This document shows positions 51,707 to 60,320 of a stretch of DNA of 64,000 bases, piece by piece. The DNA lies in assembly GCF_010729305.1 (NCBI RefSeq), contig NZ_AP022574.1, positions 5,270,001-5,334,000 of the forward strand. Direction: 5' to 3'. A model generated the notes under the pieces. That model saw only the letters and a program-made list of their open reading frames with translations. It was not told the DNA's origin and did not search any database. Source of the DNA: Mycolicibacterium psychrotolerans. GTDB lineage: Bacteria > Actinomycetota > Actinomycetes > Mycobacteriales > Mycobacteriaceae. Numbering within the stretch: the stretch's first letter is position 1; each line of letters starts with the position of its first letter. The translations under genes were made by a program, and so were the position numbers.

Positions 51707-52476
51707 TGAGCGCACCAGTTCTCGACAAGCAGGACACTCCGCCCGTGCCCGAGGGCGCGGTGATGGTGACCCTGAAGATCGCACGCTTCAACCCCGAGTC
51801 GCCTGACGACGCGGGATGGCAGAGCTTTCGGGTGCCGTGCCTGCCGAGCGACCGGCTGCTCAACCTGATGCACTACGTGAAGTGGTATCTCGACGGCACG
51901 CTGACGTTCCGCCGGTCGTGCGCGCACGGGGTGTGCGGGTCCGACGCGATGCGCATCAACGGGGTCAACCGGCTGGCGTGCAAGGTGCTGATGCGCGACA
52001 TGCTGCCGAAGAACCCGAAGAAGCAGCTCACCATCACGATCGAGCCGATCCGCGGCCTGCCGGTGGAGAAGGACCTCGTCGTCGACATGGAGCCGTTCTT
52101 CGACGCCTACCGCGCGATCAAGCCGTACCTGATCACGTCGGGTAACCAGCCCACCCGTGAGCGGATCCAGAGCCAGACCGACCGCGCCCGTTACGACGAC
52201 ACCACCAAGTGCATCCTATGCGCCTGCTGCACCACCAGCTGCCCGGTGTACTGGAGCGAGGGGTCCTACTTCGGCCCGGCGGCGATCGTCAACGCGCACC
52301 GGTTCATCTTCGACAGCCGCGACGAGGGCGCGGCCGAGCGCCTGGACATCCTCAACGACGTCGACGGGGTGTGGCGCTGCCGCACGACGTTCAACTGCAC
52401 CGAGGCCTGCCCGCGCGGCATCGAGGTGACCAAGGCGATCCAAGAGGTCAAGCGCGCGTTGATGTTCGCTCGCTGA
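51706..52476 (+). CDS. sdhB: Succinate dehydrogenase iron-sulfur subunit
   Basis: 256 aa, ATG overlapping the sdhA TGA by one base (TGATG). 2Fe-2S cluster cysteines in CAHGVCGSDAM and later RLACK; 4Fe-4S and 3Fe-4S clusters in CILCACCTTSCPVYW and CRTTFNCTEACPRGIEVTK. Carries electrons from SdhA to the quinone site in SdhC/D. The last 29 bases overlap the end of the convergent AI-2E permease gene. Confidence 0.96.
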   Translation: MSAPVLDKQDTPPVPEGAVMVTLKIARFNPESPDDAGWQSFRVPCLPSDRLLNLMHYVKWYLDGTLTFRRSCAHGVCGSDAMRINGVNRLACKVLMRDMLPKNPKKQLTITIEPIRGLPVEKDLVVDMEPFFDAYRAIKPYLITSGNQPTRERIQSQTDRARYDDTTKCILCACCTTSCPVYWSEGSYFGPAAIVNAHRFIFDSRDEGAAERLDILNDVDGVWRCRTTFNCTEACPRGIEVTKAIQEVKRALMFAR

Positions 52477-53551
52477 GCTCGGCCACCTGTTCGTCGTAGT
52501 ACCGCAGGATCACGGCGACGGCGGCGGCCACGGGCACCGCGAGGAACGCACCGACCACGCCGAACGTCGAGGCGCCCAGCGTCACCGCCAGCAGCACGAT
52601 CACCGCGTGCAGCTTCATCGACTTCGCCTGCAGCCACGGCTGCAGCACGTTGCCCTCGAGTTGCTGCACCGCCACGATGATCGCGAGCACGATGAGCGCG
52701 TTCACCGGGCCGTTGGCGACCAGGGCGATCAGCACCGCCAGCCCGCCGGCGACGAACGCGCCGACGATCGGCACGAAACCGCCGATGAACGTCAGGATCG
52801 CCAGCGCGTACGCCAACGGCACACCGAGGATCACGAGCCCTATCCCGATCAGCACCGCGTCGATCAAGCTGACCAGTGCCTGCGTTCGGATGAAGCCGCC
52901 GAGGGTGGCCCACACCCGCTCGAGGATCGTCGCCACGTGCGGCGCCGCGGGCAGTCCCACCGTGCGACGCAACCACGGAAGAAAACCCGGCCCGTCCTTG
53001 AGTAGGAAGAACGTCACCACCACCGCGGTGAAGAAGGTGACCAGCGCCGACGTGGCGGCACCGACGCCGGTGAACAGTCCCGAGGCGATCTTGGCGCTGC
53101 TGGAGTTCAGGGTGTCGTTGATCGCGTCGACCGCCGAATTCAGTTGTGCGTCACTAATGTTCAGCGGCGGCCCGTCCAGCCAGTCCCGCACCTGCACGAC
53201 GCCGGCGGTGGCCTGCTCGGCGAGCTCGGCAGCCTGGTCGACGATCGCGGGCGCGATCGCGGCGAGGACTCCCGCCACCACGACGATCGCCGCGGTCAAC
53301 ACCAGCAGGGCCGCGGCCGCCGGAGGGACTCCCCTGCCGCGCAGCCAGCGCACGGGCGGCCACAGCACCGTGCACACGATCAGCGCCAGCACCACCGGCA
53401 GCAGGATCACCCACGTCTTGCCCACCACCCAGGACAGCACCCACAGTGCCGCGGCGACCGCGACGAGTTGCACCGCCGCGGTCGCCGCCGACCGCAGGTG
53501 CGCGCTGTAGACCGGGCCTCGACGCGTGACGTCCGTGGTGTTGTCCTGCAC
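52448..53551 (-). CDS. AI-2E family transporter (permease)
   Basis: 367 aa, ATG start. Hydrophobic helices at the N-terminus (TAAVQLVAVAAALWVLSWVV, VILLPVVLALIVCTVLWPPV), a long soluble segment around 90-150, then four to five further helices, including VTFFTAVVVTFFLLKDGPGF and LVSLIDAVLIGIGLVILGVP, and the family's PIVGAFVAGGLAVLIALV and LQPWLQAKSMKLHAVIVLLA motifs. Members are implicated in autoinducer-2 export, Na+/H+ exchange or unknown transport, so the substrate is open. It overlaps sdhB tail-to-tail by 29 bp. Confidence 0.88.
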   Translation of the reverse strand: MQDNTTDVTRRGPVYSAHLRSAATAAVQLVAVAAALWVLSWVVGKTWVILLPVVLALIVCTVLWPPVRWLRGRGVPPAAAALLVLTAAIVVVAGVLAAIAPAIVDQAAELAEQATAGVVQVRDWLDGPPLNISDAQLNSAVDAINDTLNSSSAKIASGLFTGVGAATSALVTFFTAVVVTFFLLKDGPGFLPWLRRTVGLPAAPHVATILERVWATLGGFIRTQALVSLIDAVLIGIGLVILGVPLAYALAILTFIGGFVPIVGAFVAGGLAVLIALVANGPVNALIVLAIIVAVQQLEGNVLQPWLQAKSMKLHAVIVLLAVTLGASTFGVVGAFLAVPVAAAVAVILRYYDEQVAELSERTSTRA

Positions 53552-53579
53552 CAGCCCTTTCTACCCAACGTGGAGGAAT

Positions 53580-54440
53580 TCACCGCCAACGGCGGGAGAG
53601 GAAGTCGCGGATCAACGTTGTCACCCCGGGCAGGTCGCTCTCGAGCAGGAAGTGCCCGCCGTCGCGCAGATGGATTTCGGGGTCGACGGCGTCCGCGGCG
53701 AAGGCGCGGGCACCGTCCGGACCGAAGAACGGATCCTTGTCAGCCCAAACTGCCAGCAGCGGAACCGAACTCGCACGCAGGTAGTCGTGCAGCGCGGGAT
53801 AGAGGCGTGGATTGCTCGCATAGTCCAGGAAGAGCGCGAGCTGGATCTCGTCGTTGCCGGGACGCGACAGCAGCGCGTAGTCGTGATGCCATGTGTCGGG
53901 ACTGACGACACTCGGGTCGGGCACGCCCGCGAGGTACTGCATCCGGGTGGCCTCGAAGGACAGGAACTGCCGCAGCACCGCGGCCGTCTCCGGCGTCTGC
54001 TCGCGCTGGTGATTCCAGACGGCAGCCCAGCCCTCGGGGACGAAGCCCGCGTCGTAGCCGTTGCCGTTCTGCGTGATGATCGCGGTGATGGCCTGCGGAT
54101 CGCGCAGCGCCAGCCGCCACCCCACCGGGGCGCCGTAGTCCTGTACGTAGATCGCGTAGGTGGTCACGCCGAGCTGGTCGAGCAGTCCGGCGGTCAGGTC
54201 GGCCAGGGCGTCGAAGGTGTAGTCGAACTCGTCGGCCGACGGGGCGTCGGAGTATCCGAATCCGAGGTAGTCGGGCGCGATCACGCGGTAGCGATCGGCC
54301 AGTTCCGGGATCAGGTTGCGGAACATGAACGAGCTGGTGGGAAAGCCGTGCAGCAGCACGACGACCGGCGCGTCCTGGTCGCCCGCCTCGCGGTAGAAGA
54401 TCTCGCGGCCGGCCACGGTGGCATAGCGGTGGTGGACCAT
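53580..54440 (-). CDS. Alpha/beta hydrolase, haloalkane dehalogenase/epoxide hydrolase-like
   Basis: 286 aa from ATG 54440 with GGAG 8 bases ahead. Oxyanion motif HGFPTSS; nucleophile elbow YVQDYGAPVG puts Asp at the catalytic position, as in haloalkane dehalogenases and epoxide hydrolases; DYLGFGYSD; catalytic His in DGGHFLLESDLPG. Cap-domain residues that would separate the two activities were not decided. A cytoplasmic detoxification or catabolic enzyme is likely. It is divergent from a CGNR-type regulator over 86 bp. Confidence 0.85.
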   Translation of the reverse strand: MVHHRYATVAGREIFYREAGDQDAPVVVLLHGFPTSSFMFRNLIPELADRYRVIAPDYLGFGYSDAPSADEFDYTFDALADLTAGLLDQLGVTTYAIYVQDYGAPVGWRLALRDPQAITAIITQNGNGYDAGFVPEGWAAVWNHQREQTPETAAVLRQFLSFEATRMQYLAGVPDPSVVSPDTWHHDYALLSRPGNDEIQLALFLDYASNPRLYPALHDYLRASSVPLLAVWADKDPFFGPDGARAFAADAVDPEIHLRDGGHFLLESDLPGVTTLIRDFLSRRWR

Positions 54441-54526
54441 GGCTAACTCCTTTTCAAGTTTTTGATGGTTATCCGACAGTGAACCCCGTGCGGTGTAACC
54501 TGTCAACAGAAGTTTGGAGGTTAGTA
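54441..54526. promoter_or_regulatory. Divergent promoter region with repeated AAGTTT...GGTTA elements
   Basis: AAGTTTTTGATGGTTA (54456-54471) and AAGTTTGGAGGTTA (54510-54523) are direct near-repeats, and TAACC at 54496-54500 is the inverted half. A TTGACA -35-like hexamer lies on the minus strand within this stretch. The right repeat covers the ribosome-binding site of the CGNR gene, a plausible autoregulatory operator. Confidence 0.35.
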
Positions 54527-55033
54527 ATGGATCTGTACGCGACGACCGCGCGCGACGAGGCGCTGCTGCTCGACCTGCTCAACACCACCCCGGTCATCGA
54601 CGGCACCGCCACCGATCTGCTCCCCGACCTCCCCACCGCCGCACCTTGGCTGACCGACCACTGCGTGGCCGCCACCGACGACGAACTCACCGAACTCGTC
54701 GCCGCCCGGCAGGAGCTGCAGGCCGTTGTCCGCGGCGACCGCACGCCCTCGGCGCTGCAACCCTTCCTCGACCGCGTCCGCCTACAGCCTGTGGCCGCCG
54801 ACGGCGGCGTCGACTGGCGCCTGACCGAGGCCACCGGCGCCGCGCGCGCGGTGCTCGCCTGGGGCGGCCTGCGCATCACCAGCCCCGGACGGCTCCGGCC
54901 CTGCGCCAACGACGAGTGTCGACTCTTCCTGATCGACCGCAGCAAGCCGAACACCGCGCGGTGGTGTTCGATGGCCATCTGCGGCAACCGGATGAAGGCG
55001 CGTCGTCACTACCGGCGCACCCACTCCGACTGA
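54527..55033 (+). CDS. CGNR zinc-finger transcriptional regulator
   Basis: 168 aa from ATG 54527 with TTTGGAGG 6 bases ahead. N-terminal ABATE-like stress-sensing region (LLLDLLNTTPVIDG, ELVAARQELQAVVRG) and C-terminal zinc finger CANDECRLFLID...RWCSMAICGNRMKARRHYRR with the signature CGNR. Such proteins are DNA-binding regulators. The divergent arrangement suggests it controls the neighbouring hydrolase. The downstream gene begins at once, so read-through is possible. Confidence 0.9.
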   Translation: MDLYATTARDEALLLDLLNTTPVIDGTATDLLPDLPTAAPWLTDHCVAATDDELTELVAARQELQAVVRGDRTPSALQPFLDRVRLQPVAADGGVDWRLTEATGAARAVLAWGGLRITSPGRLRPCANDECRLFLIDRSKPNTARWCSMAICGNRMKARRHYRRTHSD

Positions 55034-55036
55034 GTC

Positions 55037-55870
55037 GTGCATGCTGCTCAGGTGCTGTTGCTGAGCGAGGTGACCGGAACCGCCGTCCGCGGACCCGACG
55101 GGGAGCCCGTGGGCCGGGTCCTCGACCTGACGGTCAGCCTGGCCGATCCGAGCCCGCTGCCGCTGATCGACCGCGTGCTGATCCGGCCGTCGCACGCACC
55201 CGACCTGCTGGTGCCATGGTCGGCGGTGTCGGCGGTGCACCAGGGCGCGCTGTCGGTCGCCGGCGATCCGGCCGATTTCGCGATCGGATCCGTGTCCACC
55301 TCGCTCGACGACGACGAGATCCTGCTAGGGCGCGACGTACTCGACACCCAGATCGTCGACATCGGCGAACAACGACTGGCCCGGGTCGCCGACGTGGTGC
55401 TCGCCCGCACACCGGACGGGCACGTGGAGGTCGTCGGTGTCGAGGTCGGTTTCAGCGCCGTACTGCGGCGGCTCGGCCTGCGCCGGCTCGCCGCCCGCGC
55501 CCGTCGGGACGCCGTCGCATGGAGCGATCTGCACCTGACCTCCGAACGCGGCCACGCCGTGCAACTCGCCACCCCGCGCTCCGCGGTGCACCACCTCGAC
55601 GCTCGCGCGCTCGCCACATTGGTGAGCCGGCTGGACACCGATGCCGCGACCGAAGTGCTCACCGCGCGCGACCCGCACGCGGCCGCCGAGGTCGTCCGCG
55701 CCGGCCCCGCGGCCGTCGGCGAGCGCGTGCTGCGGGCACTACCCGACACCACCGCCGAGCAGATCGTCGCCGCCATGCCCGCCGAGCACGCCCGCAGCTG
55801 GCGGCGCCGCCTCGCCCGCCCCCGGGCCCGACGGTTCCTGCGCTCGCACGTCTGGCCGCGCCGCACGTGA
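55037..55870 (+). CDS. PRC-barrel protein with MgtE_N-like C-terminal domain
   Basis: 277 aa from GTG 55037; GTG 55052 (product starting LLLSEVTG) is an equally possible start and neither has a clear ribosome-binding site. N-terminal half: PRC-barrel-type beta segments (GPDGEPVGRVLDLTVSL, VLLARTPDGHVEVV-like strands, DVLDTQIVDIGEQRLARVADV). C-terminal ~110 residues: helical repeats of the MgtE N-terminal type (LATLVSRLDTDAATEVLTA, DPHAAAEVVRAGPAAVGERV, LPDTTAEQIVAAMPAEHA), a Mg2+-sensing module in MgtE channels. No membrane segment. It ends GTGA-overlapping the NRAMP-like transporter, so it is probably its cytosolic regulatory partner. Confidence 0.8.
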   Translation: MHAAQVLLLSEVTGTAVRGPDGEPVGRVLDLTVSLADPSPLPLIDRVLIRPSHAPDLLVPWSAVSAVHQGALSVAGDPADFAIGSVSTSLDDDEILLGRDVLDTQIVDIGEQRLARVADVVLARTPDGHVEVVGVEVGFSAVLRRLGLRRLAARARRDAVAWSDLHLTSERGHAVQLATPRSAVHHLDARALATLVSRLDTDAATEVLTARDPHAAAEVVRAGPAAVGERVLRALPDTTAEQIVAAMPAEHARSWRRRLARPRARRFLRSHVWPRRT

Positions 55871-57099
55871 CACGACGGAGAGGTCTCGCCCTCGGCGGGC
55901 TGATGGCCGTCGTCGGCCCCGGTCTGCTGGCCGGGCTGTCCGACGACGACCCGGCAGGCATCACCACGTACTCGGTGCTCGGCGCCGACCACGGCTACCA
56001 ACTGCTGTGGGTGCTGCTGTTGTCGACCGTGGCCCTGGTGATGTTCCACGGGCTGGCGGCCCGCATGGGGGTGGTCACCGGCCAGGGCCTGATCGGCCTG
56101 GTGCGTCAGCGCTACGGCGTACGGGTGGGCGGCGCGGTGCTGATCGCCCTGGTGATCGCCAACATCGGCACCACCTGTGCCGAATTTGCCGGTATCGCAG
56201 CGGGTTTCGAGCTGTTCGGGATCAGCCGCTACATCAGCGTGCCCGCCACCGCGGTGATCGTGTCGATGTTGGTGCTGCGCGGCAGTTTTCACCGGGTCGA
56301 GCACGTGCTGCTGGCGTTGTCGACGGTGTTCCTCGCCTACATCGCCTCAGGGGTACTCGCGCGGCCGGACTGGGGTGCCGCGGCGAAGGGTCTGGTGGTG
56401 CCGAGCATGCCGATGAACGGCGCGACGATCGCGATCGTGACCGCGACCGTCGGGACGACGCTGGCGCCGTGGGGGCTGTCGTTCATCCAGTCCTACGCGG
56501 TCGACAAGAAGCTGCGCACCGAGGACCTGACGCTCGAGCGCGTGGACGTGGTGACCGGCGCGGTGCTGACCGGTGTGATCGGCTTCTTCGTCGTGGTGGC
56601 GTGCGCCGCGACGCTGCACCGCGACGGCCGCTCGATCAGCGACGCCGCCGACGCCGCGGTCGCGCTGCAACCGCTCGCCGGCGACACCGCCGCCACCCTG
56701 TTCGCCGTCGGCCTGATCTGCGCGGCACTGCTGGCCGCGTCGGTGCTGCCGCTGTCGACGGCGTACTCGGTGTGCGAATACGCCGGCGTCGAAGCGGCGC
56801 TGGACGATCCGATCAGTGAGGCGCGGACGTTCTACGTGTCCTTCGGCCTGGTGACCGCGCTGGGCGCGGTGGCCGTGCTCGTCCCCGGCGCGCCGCTGGT
56901 GACGATCCTGGTCGGCACGCAGGTGCTCAACGCCGTGCTGCTGATACCGCTGCTGATCGCGATGATCGGCACCGGCCGCGACCGGGAACTGATGGGCGAG
57001 TTCACGATCGGCCGGGTCGCCACCGTCGCCTACGGCATGACCACCGCGGTGGTGCTGGTGTGTGTGGCCGTGCTCGCGGTCGTCACGATCGCCGGGTGA
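55867..57099 (+). CDS. NRAMP-family divalent metal transporter, atypical (NRMT-like)
   Basis: 410 aa from GTG 55867, translationally coupled to the PRC/MgtE_N gene (GTGA). About 11 membrane helices. The classical NRAMP helix-1 DPGN is replaced by SDDDPAGITTY, and the helix-6 MPH motif by GTTLAPWGLSFIQSY, so the Asn, Met and His ligands used for Mn/Fe are altered. Loss of the Met is a feature of the NRAMP-related Mg2+ transporters. With the MgtE_N-like partner this points to Mg2+ rather than Mn2+/Fe2+ transport, by inference. Length and topology are normal for the family. Confidence 0.82.
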   Translation: MTRRRGLALGGLMAVVGPGLLAGLSDDDPAGITTYSVLGADHGYQLLWVLLLSTVALVMFHGLAARMGVVTGQGLIGLVRQRYGVRVGGAVLIALVIANIGTTCAEFAGIAAGFELFGISRYISVPATAVIVSMLVLRGSFHRVEHVLLALSTVFLAYIASGVLARPDWGAAAKGLVVPSMPMNGATIAIVTATVGTTLAPWGLSFIQSYAVDKKLRTEDLTLERVDVVTGAVLTGVIGFFVVVACAATLHRDGRSISDAADAAVALQPLAGDTAATLFAVGLICAALLAASVLPLSTAYSVCEYAGVEAALDDPISEARTFYVSFGLVTALGAVAVLVPGAPLVTILVGTQVLNAVLLIPLLIAMIGTGRDRELMGEFTIGRVATVAYGMTTAVVLVCVAVLAVVTIAG

Positions 57100-57224
57100 T
57101 TTCGCCACCGCCGATCCCGACGAGCGTGCGCACAATGCCAGAGATCGCGGCGTGTCGACGTACAGACGCGCGCGCTCGCGGAAAAAGGGGGAGCCCTACC
57201 GATCCGTGCGGTGTGCGGCGCCGA

Positions 57225-57779
57225 ATGCCTGACATGGCGTCTGCGAACACCGCTGAACTGGTCGTCCTGGTCGACGAGGAAGGCCGGCCGATCGGCTCGG
57301 CCGACAAGGTCCGGGTCCATCACGAGTCCACACCGCTGCACCTGGCGTTCTCCTGCTATCTGTTCGACCACGCCGGCAACGTGCTGCTGACCCGACGGGC
57401 CCTGCACAAGCGCACGTTCCCCGGTATCTGGACGAACTCGTGCTGCGGCCATCCCGCGCCGGACGAGGCGATGACCGACGCGGTGGCGCGCCGCGTGCGC
57501 GAGGAACTCGGCGTCGGCATCGCCGGCCTGGACTGCGTGCTGCCCGACTTCCGCTACTACGCGGTGGCCGCCGACGGCGTGGTGGAGAACGAACTGTGCC
57601 CGGTGTTCCGCGGCACCGTCGAGGGCCCGGTGCGCGCCGACCCGGCCGAGGTCATGGACTACGAGTGGGTGCCGTGGGACGAGGCCTGCACCGCGGCCCG
57701 GTTGGCGTGGGCGATCAGCCCCTGGGCGGCCGAACAGATCCCGCTGCTCGAGGCGGCCGGCGTCGGGCAACGCACCTAG
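57225..57779 (+). CDS. idi: Isopentenyl-diphosphate delta-isomerase (type I)
   Basis: 184 aa from ATG 57225 (ATG 57234 possible; neither has a clear ribosome-binding site). Nudix-fold IDI motifs: STPLHLAFSCYLF, LLTRRALHKRTFPGIWTNSC, CCGHPAPDEAMTDAVARRV with the catalytic Cys and metal His/Glu, REELGV, and ENELCPVF with the second catalytic Glu. Interconverts IPP and DMAPP, feeding the carotenoid genes next door. It converges on the Rieske gene with overlapping stop codons. Confidence 0.93.
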   Translation: MPDMASANTAELVVLVDEEGRPIGSADKVRVHHESTPLHLAFSCYLFDHAGNVLLTRRALHKRTFPGIWTNSCCGHPAPDEAMTDAVARRVREELGVGIAGLDCVLPDFRYYAVAADGVVENELCPVFRGTVEGPVRADPAEVMDYEWVPWDEACTAARLAWAISPWAAEQIPLLEAAGVGQRT

Positions 57780-58786
57780 TTCCTCAGCTCGAAGAGGCGC
57801 TCGGCATAGGCGAGGTCGTCGCGCCACAGCTTGGTCGCGGCGCGCCGCATCAGCGGCCGGATCAGCGGGCCCGCCACCAGCCCCTTGCCGAAGTGCGTGC
57901 GGTCGGAGTGCGCGATCACCGCTTCGACGACCGCGGTCCTGGGCCTGCCGTCGGGGCCGGGCCCCAGCGGGGTGGCGTGGGTTTCCACGACACTGCCCTG
58001 GCCCTCTCCCTCGATGATGCGCATCGACACGGTGCGCGGGCCCGGCGTGGTGAACTCCGCGATCACGGGGACGCCGAGACGGCCGATGCGGAACGTGACG
58101 TCGACGACGAACCGGTCGAGCGCGTCGGGCAGATCGTCGTCGGCCGGCGGGGCGCTGAGCACCTTGAGCTGGGTGAACGAATAGGGATGGAACCACGCGC
58201 CGTGCCACGGGTCGAGCCGGTTGGACACCACGTCGGCCGGCTCGCACACGCCCTCGAGCCGGGTGACCGCCGACAGCGCGGGCTCACCGGGCCGCGGCAT
58301 CGGCGGGGGCGCGTCGGCGGCGGCGACGTCCGTGGGGTCCGCTTCGATGTCGAGGCGCACCCAGCACAGCACCCCGTCGTCGTGCGCCGGATACGGCTTC
58401 CACGTCCCGTGCCTGCGCTCCCCCAGCCGCAGACCGTGCCACGGGCACACCAGGGTTCCGCACTCCACCGGAGCCGTCGCCAGGTCGGCGCCCAGGTGCG
58501 GGCAGGCCCGCGGCGCGACGAGCAACCCGCCGTCGGCACCCCGCCACGCCACCAGCTCACGTCCGGCGACCGTCGTCCCCAGAGCCGAGGACGTGACCGA
58601 CGAACTCGCCGCGAAGGCGAACCAGTTGCCGCCCGGTTTGCGCTGCGCGCGCCGCAGGGCCGCGGAGATCAGCGCGGGGTCGGCGTCGGCGTAGGTCGGT
58701 GTCTGCGCCGCCCAGTCGATCGCCGGAAGCACCTCGAACTGCCACGCCGCGGCCAGCCTGCCCCGCCACCCCGTCTGCTCGCTCAC
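57776..58786 (-). CDS. Rieske [2Fe-2S] protein of the carotenoid cluster (DUF5914-like)
   Basis: 336 aa from GTG 58786, which overlaps the crtU TGA as GTGA. Rieske motif CPHLGADL...LVCPWHGLRLG gives the Cys-His/Cys-His ligands, followed by a ~200-residue C-terminal domain with LDPWHGAWFHPYSFTQLKVL, AEFTTPGPRTVSM and HSDRTHFGKGLVAGPLIRPL. The layout resembles the Rieske/DUF5914 proteins that accompany actinobacterial crt genes. A role in oxygenating or desaturating the carotenoid end group or chain is inferred; the mononuclear-iron ligands were not assigned with certainty. Confidence 0.78.
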   Translation of the reverse strand: MSEQTGWRGRLAAAWQFEVLPAIDWAAQTPTYADADPALISAALRRAQRKPGGNWFAFAASSSVTSSALGTTVAGRELVAWRGADGGLLVAPRACPHLGADLATAPVECGTLVCPWHGLRLGERRHGTWKPYPAHDDGVLCWVRLDIEADPTDVAAADAPPPMPRPGEPALSAVTRLEGVCEPADVVSNRLDPWHGAWFHPYSFTQLKVLSAPPADDDLPDALDRFVVDVTFRIGRLGVPVIAEFTTPGPRTVSMRIIEGEGQGSVVETHATPLGPGPDGRPRTAVVEAVIAHSDRTHFGKGLVAGPLIRPLMRRAATKLWRDDLAYAERLFELRN

Positions 58787-60306
58787 CGGCCCGAACCTCC
58801 GCCCGTCGTCGCCAACCGCCGCAGCATCGCCGAGCGCCCGTGGTTGGGCACCGTGTGCAGCGGATGTCCGGCCAGCCCGAAGCGGCTCAGCAGCTCGTTG
58901 GCCGCGGCCCACCCCGTCGTCGCGGCGCGTTCCATCAGCGCGACGGGCAGGTCGATGCGAATTCCGTCGCCCGCCAGCATGATTCGCTGATCCGGCGTCC
59001 GGACAGCGGGACGGTCGGCGAAGTCGCCGGGCGCGAAACGCGGGCAGTCGCCGCGATGCAGCAGCCGCTCGTCGACGATGGAGGCATGCACAGTTTCAGG
59101 GTAGAGCTCGTGCATGCGCGCGATCAGCCCGTCCCGGACCGTGTCGAGCGGTTCGGTCACCGAGTAGGCGTGCAGTTCGACGACCGAGCCGCCCGTGCGG
59201 GCCGCCCACTGCGCCGCCTCGCGTTCATAACGTTCCACCACACTGACATTGTCCAACGGTTCGCGTCCGCCCGTCCCGACGAAGGCCGCACGGTCCGCCC
59301 GCACGGGCCGGTCCAGCCACAGCCGCAGCACCACGAACGGCGGCGCCGTGCCCATGCCTGCGACCCGGCCGCGCCAGGAGGCGTCGCCCAGCCAGGGCGA
59401 GGCCGCCACGATGCGCCGCAGCCCGGCGACGTCGGTGGCCAGCACCAGACCGTCGGCAGGCAGTGGCCCCGTCGCCGTCGTCACCGCGAGCCCGCCGTCG
59501 TCGGTGAGCGCGTCCACCGTCGTGCCGGTGTGGAAGGTGACCCCGCGGCCCTGCAGGTAGTCGCGCAGCGGATCCCACAGCGCCACATCGAAATTGGCGT
59601 TCGCGACGTCGAAGATCAGCCCCTCGCTGGAGCCCAGGAAGTAGATGTGGAACATCGTGACGAGCTCACCGGCCGACAGCGCCTCGGGCCGGGCGAAGAA
59701 GCTGCGCGCGAACACCTCGAACGCCAGGTGCCGCGCGGCGTCGGGAAACTTGATGTCCCGCAGGAACGTGGCGGCGTCACGGTCGTCGAGCAGCCGGTAG
59801 GTCTCGGGCACCGACACCGTCGCCAGCGGCGCGGCGGCCTTGGCGTCGAGGCGGATCAGGTCGCGCAGCCGGAAGGTGGGGCTGCGCAGGGCGAACGCCA
59901 GCGCGTTCAGCGGCGGTGTCTGCGGCAGCCCGCGGAACGTGTCCCGGCGCCCGGCGCCGTCGATCAGCGGATAGTCCTCGACCGGGGTCAGCGCGGTCAG
60001 CGCGGGATCCGCGCGCCGCAGCAGCGCACGCAGGTTGTAGTACTGCCGGAAGAACGCGTGGAAGCCGCGGTTCATCCCGGTCTGCGAGCCGTCGGACAGC
60101 GTCTCGGTCCAGCCGCCCACCCGGCCGCCCAGATGGTCGCACTGCTCGACGACGTCGACGGCGACGCCGCGTTCGGCCAGCCCGGTGGCGGCGGCCAGAC
60201 CGGCGATGCCGGCCCCGACCACGACGACACGGGGGCGCTCACCGTGCCCGTTGACCGCGCTGCGCCCGGGGCGCGCGGGCCACGTCTGTCGGCGCGGATC
60301 GGTCAT
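58783..60306 (-). CDS. crtU: Carotene desaturase/methyltransferase CrtU (isorenieratene synthase type)
   Basis: 507 aa from ATG 60306; GTG 60324, overlapping the crtB stop, is an alternative adding six residues. FAD-binding VVVVGAGIAGLAAATGLAE, then GMNRGFHAFFRQYYNLRALL and SVPETYRLLDDRDAATFL, FARSFFARPEALSAGELVTM, and C-terminal RIMLAGDGIRIDLPVALMER. This is the CrtU/CruE group of CrtI-like enzymes that convert beta-ionone rings of beta-carotene to aromatic phi rings. It implies an aryl carotenoid such as isorenieratene, provided a lycopene cyclase exists elsewhere in the genome. Confidence 0.82.
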   Translation of the reverse strand: MTDPRRQTWPARPGRSAVNGHGERPRVVVVGAGIAGLAAATGLAERGVAVDVVEQCDHLGGRVGGWTETLSDGSQTGMNRGFHAFFRQYYNLRALLRRADPALTALTPVEDYPLIDGAGRRDTFRGLPQTPPLNALAFALRSPTFRLRDLIRLDAKAAAPLATVSVPETYRLLDDRDAATFLRDIKFPDAARHLAFEVFARSFFARPEALSAGELVTMFHIYFLGSSEGLIFDVANANFDVALWDPLRDYLQGRGVTFHTGTTVDALTDDGGLAVTTATGPLPADGLVLATDVAGLRRIVAASPWLGDASWRGRVAGMGTAPPFVVLRLWLDRPVRADRAAFVGTGGREPLDNVSVVERYEREAAQWAARTGGSVVELHAYSVTEPLDTVRDGLIARMHELYPETVHASIVDERLLHRGDCPRFAPGDFADRPAVRTPDQRIMLAGDGIRIDLPVALMERAATTGWAAANELLSRFGLAGHPLHTVPNHGRSAMLRRLATTGGGSGR

Positions 60307-60320
60307 GGGCGGACCACCCG

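Noticed and set aside
54514..57099. An 861-codon open frame covering the CGNR and PRC/MgtE_N genes and the NRAMP gene
   Set aside because: Only the last 410 codons encode a membrane protein. The first ~450 are the out-of-frame shadow of two clear genes, and GTG 55867 with the GTGA overlap gives the natural start.
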